From contig DCXP01000040.1 of NCBI GenBank assembly GCA_002327725.1, forward strand, positions 1 to 38,791: a DNA stretch of 38,791 nucleotides. The letters run 5' to 3'. Under the pieces are notes generated by a model, which worked only from the letters and a program-made list of their open reading frames with translations, made no database searches and had not been told where the DNA came from. The stretch comes from Proteobacteria bacterium UBA2133 (lineage in GTDB: Bacteria; Pseudomonadota; Gammaproteobacteria; Arenicellales; UBA868). A program made the translations under genes and the position numbers. Shown here one piece after another: positions 33,077 through 38,791 of this stretch (the stretch's first letter is position 1; each line of letters opens with the position of its first letter).

Positions 33077-34708
33077 ATGAAAGACACTATCGCCATGACG
33101 ATCTCAAGCCATATCAGGAGCGGACTCTGTCTTGTCCTGCTTCTGCTCGCGAGCAGCACAGTCACAGCCCAGAGTACCGATATCCAACGGGCAGCCGATG
33201 CCTACAATGCCGGAGACTATGCGACGGCCATTGCCATCTGGGAGCCGTACGCTCATCAGGGAAACCGCGAGGCCCAGTATGCAATGGGGGTTGTATATTT
33301 TGAAGGTAACGGGGTCAGTAAAAACCTTGACGAAGCATTGGCGTGGTTTCGAAAGGCCGCAAATTCCGGACACCCGACGGCGATGTTCAATCTTGGGGTG
33401 GCCTACTGGCAAGGCCGGGGACTGACCAAGAATTTCTCGCAGGCCGTAGACTGGTGGGAGCGCGCCGCGGAATCGGGCGATGTTGCCTCGCAATACAATC
33501 TCGGCCTTGCCTATTATCTCGGCAAAGGGGCCGAGAAGGATATCGATAAGGCGAGAAACTGGCTGGCCCGGGCTTCCGAGCAGGGGCATGCCGACGCCAA
33601 TCGTGTGCTCGGGATCATCGGCGAAAAAGATATCGCAACCCAGAGCGCTCCCACGACGCCAGCCACCACTGCTTCCAGCACCACCCCCGCACCTTCTGCC
33701 GCACGACCCGAAGTAACCCAGGCTGAGCCAACAGAGCAAAAAACCAAGACCCCGGTCATTATCACGACCCGTTTCCGGGCGGCCGAGGTCGCCCTGGATA
33801 AACTGGCGCTGCGTTCTGCTCCCAGCAGCCAGTCTCCGGTAATCCATACGCTGCGGCAGGGAACACCTGTCAAGATCGTCCAGGCCGAAGGTCCCTGGGG
33901 CAGAGTCGAGATACCCGGTCCGGTGCGGTTGTGGGTATTTGGGGATTATGTGCAGGGTGCGCCGGACGGTCGTGTTTCGGCCGATCAGGTCCGTTTGAGA
34001 ACCCGGCCCACCACTGGCGAAAACTCCAGAGTCGCCGCACACCTTAACAAAGGTGACGCCGTTACGGTTCATTCGAGCACCGGAGACTGGAAGCACGTCA
34101 GCAGCCGGACGCTGCTGCCGCTTTGGGTGCAACTCTCGGGGCTCTCCGAGCAGAACCCTGTCACACAAGGCTGGCTGGACAACTTCAATGCACTCTCCAG
34201 AACCGGTCAGGATAAGCCGAAGGTCACGGTACCGGACGCCGATCCACCCGCTCCTGCACCCTTCAGGGCAGCCTGGATCAAGACGGATGAAACGGCTGTC
34301 GTCGGCAGGCCCGCAGCCGATGCACCGGTCCTGAACCTTCTTGCCAAAGATACCCCGATTAAAGTGATTGGCAGCAAAGACGACTGGCTGATGATCCAAA
34401 GTCCCATGGGGCTGGACGTGTGGGTCTTCGGTAAGTTCATCAGCGAAACCGGGGCGCGGGCACAAATCAATGATGACCGCGTGAGAATACGCTCACTGCC
34501 CTCGACCGGCGCCGACTCCGACGTTCTGGGGCTGCTGGACAAGGGAACGGCTGTTGATGTTAAGAGCCGGAAAGGAGACTGGATCCGTCTTCGGGTGACA
34601 AGCGCTGTCGCGGGGTGGGTGGACGGCACCCGGCTGACGACGCCGGGCGCGGTGTCAGCCGACTGGCAGGAGCGGTGGGATGCCATTCGATCTGAAGTTG
34701 CGCGCTGA
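33077..34708 (+). CDS. Periplasmic Sel1-repeat and SH3-domain protein
   Basis: This 543-residue protein has a signal peptide (about 1-32, ending TVTAQ), three Sel1-type repeats at about 63-170 (for example AQYAMGVVYFEGNGVSKNLD), a Thr/Pro/Ala-rich linker (about 180-225), and four bacterial SH3-like domains at about 236-295, 298-350, 405-460 and 465-525 (LALRSAPSSQSPVI and VRIRSLPSTGADSDV are typical starts). It is probably a cell-wall or envelope scaffold. Start at 33077 or at the Met 6 codons later. It overlaps the next gene by 29 bases. Confidence 0.8.
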   Translation: MKDTIAMTISSHIRSGLCLVLLLLASSTVTAQSTDIQRAADAYNAGDYATAIAIWEPYAHQGNREAQYAMGVVYFEGNGVSKNLDEALAWFRKAANSGHPTAMFNLGVAYWQGRGLTKNFSQAVDWWERAAESGDVASQYNLGLAYYLGKGAEKDIDKARNWLARASEQGHADANRVLGIIGEKDIATQSAPTTPATTASSTTPAPSAARPEVTQAEPTEQKTKTPVIITTRFRAAEVALDKLALRSAPSSQSPVIHTLRQGTPVKIVQAEGPWGRVEIPGPVRLWVFGDYVQGAPDGRVSADQVRLRTRPTTGENSRVAAHLNKGDAVTVHSSTGDWKHVSSRTLLPLWVQLSGLSEQNPVTQGWLDNFNALSRTGQDKPKVTVPDADPPAPAPFRAAWIKTDETAVVGRPAADAPVLNLLAKDTPIKVIGSKDDWLMIQSPMGLDVWVFGKFISETGARAQINDDRVRIRSLPSTGADSDVLGLLDKGTAVDVKSRKGDWIRLRVTSAVAGWVDGTRLTTPGAVSADWQERWDAIRSEVAR

Positions 34709-35270
34709 CCGGCGCACCGCTTTTTTCACGACCCGGCTCCGGCAGATCTTTCCTCGGAACATACCCACTGCCTTAGCCGTAGCGCTCGGCCTGAGCCTGA
34801 CGGTCTCTGCCTATGGCATTGACCCGCAGACACTCGAAGCCATGATCAGCGACCGCGATTATGAAGCAGCACTCGAACTCATCGATGCCGAGATCGCGGC
34901 CTCCACATCAGATCCGGTTGAACTGCTGTTCGTCCGTGCCCGGGTGGTTGACGCCGCCGGGAATGTCGCGCAAGCCGAACATGCCTACCGTGAACTGATC
35001 ACGCGCTACCCCGCAAGACCCGAGTCCTATAACAACCTGGCGCGGATATACGCCAATCAGGGCAAACTTGACCAGGCATCATCCCTGTTGCGAGCGGGGC
35101 TTTACACCCATCCTTCCTACCGTGTGCTCTTTGATAACCTTACCCAGATCTATACCGAACAGGCTGCCCGCTCCCTGCGTGCGGCACTGGATCCCAAAGA
35201 TCCCAAAGCAGATCCACAGCAGCCACTGGAGACGCTGATGGAGATTCCGGCCCTCTCACGCAGACATTGA
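34680..35270 (+). CDS. TPR-repeat protein with signal anchor
   Basis: This 196-residue protein has an N-terminal hydrophobic segment (about 28-45) that may be a signal peptide or anchor, then TPR-like helices (ELLFVRARVVDAAGNVAQAEHAYREL, PESYNNLARIYANQGKLDQA). It overlaps the Sel1/SH3 gene in another frame by 29 bases and lies about 100 bases before an L,D-transpeptidase gene. It probably helps assemble or regulate envelope enzymes; this is inference from position and fold. Confidence 0.75.
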   Translation: MPFDLKLRADRRTAFFTTRLRQIFPRNIPTALAVALGLSLTVSAYGIDPQTLEAMISDRDYEAALELIDAEIAASTSDPVELLFVRARVVDAAGNVAQAEHAYRELITRYPARPESYNNLARIYANQGKLDQASSLLRAGLYTHPSYRVLFDNLTQIYTEQAARSLRAALDPKDPKADPQQPLETLMEIPALSRRH

Positions 35271-35371
35271 GGCCAAAAACCGGCCGCGGGAGTGCAAATT
35301 TGGAGTACCCGTATGCTCGACTGTAAAATCGCGTCTTTACCGCATCAGCCGGGGTCAGGTGATCCACTCCG

Positions 35372-36544
35372 ATGAAAGCCTTCACCTTTACCAGTCGCCT
35401 CATGGCGACATTGCTGCTTGCCACAGCACTGCCATCGGCGGCGATGGCGGGCAGCGACTATGAAACCCGTCTGGTGGCCGCTACCGACGCCGTCATCGAC
35501 AGCAACTGGACCAATGCCCTAGGCACTATTGATGAACTGAAGGCAGACTTTCCCTTAAGTCGTATTGCGCACCTGCTGCATGCTGATCTTCTGTCAGCGC
35601 TCGCCGGCGCATCAGACTTCGGCCGAGCCGACCCGGCGATTGCGGATCTTCGGCAACAACTTCAGTTGCGCTGGCGTCATACGAAAACTGCCGCCAGAAC
35701 AAAAAACAGTCCTGTCCCGGCGAAACTGCTGCAGGTTTCAGCAGCGGTTCCTTTCGTTCTGTATGTCGATCTGCCGTCGTCGAGGCTTCATGTGTTTGCC
35801 CAGCAGAATGGTCACCTGGTGCCACTCTCTGATTACTACATCACCATCGGCAGGGCCGGTTTCGGCAAGGAGCGCGAGGGTGACCTGAAAACCCCTGTCG
35901 GGGTTTACCAGGTTGATGGTTATATTCCCGGCGGAGAACTTCATGCCCGCTACGGGGCAGGCGCCCTGACAACCGATTACCCCAATACGCTCGATCGGTT
36001 TTTAAACCGAACCGGGTTCGGCATCTGGCTGCACGGAACCGAACCCGGCTGGATCAATCGCGGACCGCGCGCGAGTGAAGGGTGTATCACACTGAGTAAC
36101 GCCGATTTTGAGGAACTTGTAAATCAGTTCGGGTCACACCGTGATGTCCCGATCGTTATTGATGATGTCCCAAAGTGGATCCCGGTACAGAAACTCCAGC
36201 AAAACCGGAATGCCGTCATCACCTCGATCACGGCCTCCGCCGATCGCCCGATAGAAACCTCATCGGGCGATCATCACGAAACGCCAGCCATGAGTCACGG
36301 ACTCGACAAGAGCGCTCTCTTTACCGATCTTGTACTTTATCCTGGCAAGGAAGAGCGACTGCTGACCCGGTGGATGGCGTCAGATCAGACCGATTCCATG
36401 GCGATTGAGCAATACTGGCACCGGACCAACGATGGCAGATGGCAGGTGACATTGCAGACATCGGTGCCTTTGCGTGCCCCGCAAAGACTCACGGCAGATA
36501 CCCTCACACCATCCGACTCAAAACTGAACAGCCTCGGCAATTAG
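35372..36544 (+). CDS. L,D-transpeptidase (YkuD family)
   Basis: This 390-residue protein has a signal peptide (about 1-26, ending AAMA) and a YkuD catalytic domain: VLYVDLPSSRLHVFAQQNG, the central GDLKTPVGVYQV, and the active-site stretch from H221 through S235-E-G-C238. C238 is the expected nucleophile. It would cross-link peptidoglycan or attach a protein to it in the periplasm. The C-terminal 120 residues are extra. Together with the Sel1/SH3 and TPR genes it forms an envelope gene run. Confidence 0.87.
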   Translation: MKAFTFTSRLMATLLLATALPSAAMAGSDYETRLVAATDAVIDSNWTNALGTIDELKADFPLSRIAHLLHADLLSALAGASDFGRADPAIADLRQQLQLRWRHTKTAARTKNSPVPAKLLQVSAAVPFVLYVDLPSSRLHVFAQQNGHLVPLSDYYITIGRAGFGKEREGDLKTPVGVYQVDGYIPGGELHARYGAGALTTDYPNTLDRFLNRTGFGIWLHGTEPGWINRGPRASEGCITLSNADFEELVNQFGSHRDVPIVIDDVPKWIPVQKLQQNRNAVITSITASADRPIETSSGDHHETPAMSHGLDKSALFTDLVLYPGKEERLLTRWMASDQTDSMAIEQYWHRTNDGRWQVTLQTSVPLRAPQRLTADTLTPSDSKLNSLGN

Positions 36545-36553
36545 CCCACGCTG

Positions 36554-37540
36554 TCAGTAGCCTCTGTCAATCTCAACCAGATGCGGCCAGGGCTCGCCCT
36601 GCCGGTAATATCTGATTGTGTCCACAATGTAGCGGCATGCCGTCGGCGGATGCGTGATGCTTGCAATATGAGGTGTCACGTAGACGCCCGGATGGGACCA
36701 CAGGGCGCTCGCCTGCGGCAAAGGTTCTGTCTCAAACACATCCAGTGCCGCACCCGCGAGCGGTCCCGCATCCAAAGCCTCAATCAGCTCCTGCTCATTG
36801 ACGAGATCACCACGGCCTGCATTAATGAGATAAGCATCCACAGGCAGCCAGCGGAGAGTTTCCCTGTTGATGATCCTGTTCGTCTCAGGCGTCGAGGGCA
36901 TCAGCAGAGCCAGAATCATGCTCCGACGCATAAACGCCTCCAGCTCATCCTCGCCATGAAATACTTCGACGCCGTCAACGGCGCCCGGTCCGCGCCGGTA
37001 GCCGATCACCCGATACCGCAGTGCCGATAACTGACGCGCAAGCGCCTGCCCGAGCACCCCAAGCCCCATGACCCCCACGGTTACTCCTGTCGCGGGAACC
37101 TGGGGCAACTCCTCCCAGTGCCGCTCAGCCTGCTGAGTTTCAAAGCGGTGCATCAACCGGTGAAAGCGCAAGACATGAAAGAGGCAGAACTCAACCATCC
37201 CGGCAGTGAGCTCGGGTTCAACCATGCGCACGATGGGCAGGTGCGCCGGCAGTGTCGGGCAGGTCAATAATGAATCAACCCCGGCGCCGATTGAGAAGAT
37301 AACCTCCAGGTTATCCAGCCCGTCGAATAATTCCGGCGGAGGGCACCACAACAGCGCGCAGTTGATTTCGCTCGTGTCTCCCGTTTCCGGCCACAGACGG
37401 ACCTCAAGCTCCGGCATGGCATCTGAAAAAGCATCAATCCACGCCTGATCCCGGGCATCGGTCTTCAGAAGCATCACGGCGTGGTTCGCTTTCAGCATCG
37501 GCTGCTTCTCCCTGCCTTGGGCCTTCGGCCACTCATGCAC
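36554..37540 (-). CDS. ghrA: Glyoxylate/hydroxypyruvate reductase A-type 2-hydroxyacid dehydrogenase
   Basis: This protein of about 314-328 residues has the NAD(P)-binding motif GVMGLGVLGQALA, the catalytic Arg in INAGRGDLVNEQEL, the Glu in DVFETEPLP and the His in VTPHIAS. The GhrA-like pattern IFSIGAGVDSLL is present. It reduces glyoxylate or hydroxypyruvate. The start is unsettled. A GTG at 37540 has GGAGGTGATC about 9 bases before it, an exact complement of the 16S rRNA 3' tail. An ATG at 37498 has GGGAG and would give a family-typical N-terminus. Confidence 0.87.
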   Translation of the reverse strand: MHEWPKAQGREKQPMLKANHAVMLLKTDARDQAWIDAFSDAMPELEVRLWPETGDTSEINCALLWCPPPELFDGLDNLEVIFSIGAGVDSLLTCPTLPAHLPIVRMVEPELTAGMVEFCLFHVLRFHRLMHRFETQQAERHWEELPQVPATGVTVGVMGLGVLGQALARQLSALRYRVIGYRRGPGAVDGVEVFHGEDELEAFMRRSMILALLMPSTPETNRIINRETLRWLPVDAYLINAGRGDLVNEQELIEALDAGPLAGAALDVFETEPLPQASALWSHPGVYVTPHIASITHPPTACRYIVDTIRYYRQGEPWPHLVEIDRGY

Positions 37541-37787
37541 CGGCGATCACCTCCTCCTTTCCTGCAGGGTGATTTTCATCAACTGCTGCTTGAAAACAAC
37601 CCCATATCATGCAAAAAGCGCAGGCAGTCAGCCCGGGTGCGTCCGCAAAATACCAAGTCTGCACCAAAACCGGTCAATGTTGAGAATCCCTTCCCAAAAC
37701 ACTAGACTCAAAGCCATTCAGGAGTTCGGCTGTGATTTTCAAAGCCAGTACTAATATACAACGCCGATCGGAGGAATCAGTCTCGAG
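37541..37787. other. Divergent gap between ghrA and the PotA-type gene
   Basis: These 247 bases hold no supported gene. The strong GGAGGTGATC of ghrA lies at the left end (minus strand). TAATAT near 37752 may be a -10 box for the right-hand gene, without a clear -35. Confidence 0.35.
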
Positions 37788-38791
37788 ATGAGTACGGGGG
37801 ATATCTTTGTCCGCTTTAAAGAGGTCCAGAAGAGTTACGACGGCGAAATCTTAGTCGTCAAGAACCTGAACCTCGACATCGAACGCGGCGAGTTTGTCAC
37901 CATGCTCGGACCGTCCGGCTCAGGTAAGACCACCTGCCTGATGATGCTGGCCGGCTTTGAACCCGCTACCCATGGTGAGATCTATCTTGGCGACCGGCCG
38001 ATCAACGCCGTGCCGCCCCACAAACGCGGCATCGGCATGGTGTTTCAGAACTACGCGCTCTTCCCGCATATGACGGTGAACGAGAATCTCGCTTTTCCTT
38101 TAGAGGTTCGCAGGCTCAGCAAGTCCGAAATCGCAACGCGTACCAAACGCGCCCTCGACATGGTCCAACTGGGCGCCTTTGGAGCTCGGCGCCCTGCACA
38201 GCTCTCGGGCGGACAGCAGCAGCGGGTGGCGGTTGCGAGGGCGCTGGTTTTTGATCCGGATCTTGTACTGATGGATGAACCCCTCGGGGCGCTCGACAAG
38301 CAGTTGCGCGAACAGATGCAGTACGAAATCAAGCATATCCACGAAAGCCTTGGCGTAACCGTAGTGTATGTCACGCACGATCAGTCGGAAGCGCTGACCA
38401 TGTCGAACCGTATCGCCGTTTTTGACGACGGCGTGATTCAACAGCTCGCCTCCCCGAGCGATCTCTATGAGCGGCCCGAGAACGCCTTTGTTGCCCAGTT
38501 CATCGGCGAGAACAACCGGCTGATGGGTTCAGTCGAGGCTATTGAGGGCAGCCAGTGTCAGGTCAAGATAGACAACGGCGAGGTGATCAAGGCGCTCAAG
38601 GTCAACGTTGGTGCGGTCGGAGAGCGGGCCACACTGTCTTTACGGCCGGAACGGGTTGAGGTAAATCCCGAGCCTGGCAAGTTCCCCAATGTTTTTGACG
38701 CCAAGGTCGAGGAACTCATTTATCTTGGCGATCATATCCGCACCCGGGCGACCGTGTGCGGGCACGATGATTTTATTGTTAAGATTCCCAA
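37788..38791 (+). CDS. PotA-type ABC transporter ATP-binding protein, cut by window edge
   Basis: From the ATG at 37788 the frame stays open to the right edge (334 codons). It has Walker A GPSGSGKTT, signature LSGGQQQRVAVARAL, Walker B VLMDEPLGALD, the switch His in YVTHDQSEALTMSNRI, and then the start of a TOBE domain (LSLRPERVEV). This is the spermidine/putrescine or Fe3+/polyol type (COG3842). GGAGGA lies about 12 bases before the ATG. Substrate genes are outside the window, so polyamine transport is only the most likely role. Confidence 0.88.
   Translation, partial: MSTGDIFVRFKEVQKSYDGEILVVKNLNLDIERGEFVTMLGPSGSGKTTCLMMLAGFEPATHGEIYLGDRPINAVPPHKRGIGMVFQNYALFPHMTVNENLAFPLEVRRLSKSEIATRTKRALDMVQLGAFGARRPAQLSGGQQQRVAVARALVFDPDLVLMDEPLGALDKQLREQMQYEIKHIHESLGVTVVYVTHDQSEALTMSNRIAVFDDGVIQQLASPSDLYERPENAFVAQFIGENNRLMGSVEAIEGSQCQVKIDNGEVIKALKVNVGAVGERATLSLRPERVEVNPEPGKFPNVFDAKVEELIYLGDHIRTRATVCGHDDFIVKIP

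Noticed and set aside
33104..34465. A 453-codon open frame on the minus strand opposite the Sel1/SH3 gene
   Set aside because: The plus-strand protein has a signal peptide and clear repeats; the opposite frame has neither domains nor a plausible start.
1..38791. Insertion sequences, CRISPR arrays, tRNA or rRNA genes
   Set aside because: I looked for transposase-like proteins, regularly spaced repeats and RNA gene cores and saw none, despite the signs of horizontal exchange in the tmo genes.

Overview
The window reads as one chromosomal segment of a marine-type, heterotrophic proteobacterium, most likely a gammaproteobacterium. This rests on overall GC-rich coding, a Coq7-type ubiquinone hydroxylase, a TonB/BtuB outer-membrane B12 system and a trimethylamine N-oxide (TMAO) / methylated-amine catabolic locus like those of SAR11 and roseobacters. 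The taxonomic call is inference; there is no rRNA or tRNA gene to support it.

Region 1 (1-20 kb) is a methylated-amine locus. From the left it holds an ammonium transporter cut by the window edge (minus strand), then on the plus strand a DUF1989-GcvT fusion matching TMAO demethylase (tdm) and a TMAO/betaine-type ABC importer (binding protein, fused double permease, ATPase: tmoX, tmoW, tmoV). Facing these on the minus strand is a long gene run. In transcription order it is an FAD amine oxidoreductase, a gamma-glutamylmethylamide synthetase-like glutamine synthetase (gmaS), the three N-methylglutamate synthase subunits (mgsA, mgsB, mgsC), an unrecognised 129-residue protein, folD and fhs. A divergent FadR-type GntR regulator sits at its head. 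Together these would import TMAO, demethylate it, turn monomethylamine into N-methylglutamate, oxidise the C1 units through tetrahydrofolate to formate and ATP, and recover ammonium. TMA monooxygenase, dimethylamine monooxygenase and the other NMG-dehydrogenase subunits are not in the window.

The transporter genes are compositionally foreign. The body of tmoX and all of tmoW are AT-rich, tmoV is patchy, and a GC-rich remnant of a second permease C-terminus lies directly after tmoV. This looks like replacement of a native permease by an AT-rich homologue.

Region 2 (19-22.4 kb) holds a conserved hypothetical gene, an HAD-IIA phosphatase and a NodI/NodJ-type ABC exporter pair.

Region 3 (22.4-29.9 kb) is a vitamin B12 uptake locus: btuB, coq7, btuF, btuC and btuD on the minus strand. 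Back to back with it is a plus-strand TonB homologue whose periplasmic spacer is a long proline-free coiled coil. Each side has its own cobalamin riboswitch. This pairing of a B12-switched, coiled-coil TonB with BtuB is the most unusual system here.

Region 4 (29.9-38.8 kb) holds glutaryl-CoA dehydrogenase with its CoA-transferase partner, a TerC/YjbE membrane protein, a run of cell-envelope genes (Sel1/SH3 protein, TPR protein, L,D-transpeptidase), a GhrA-type 2-ketoacid reductase, and the start of a PotA-type ABC ATPase cut by the right edge.
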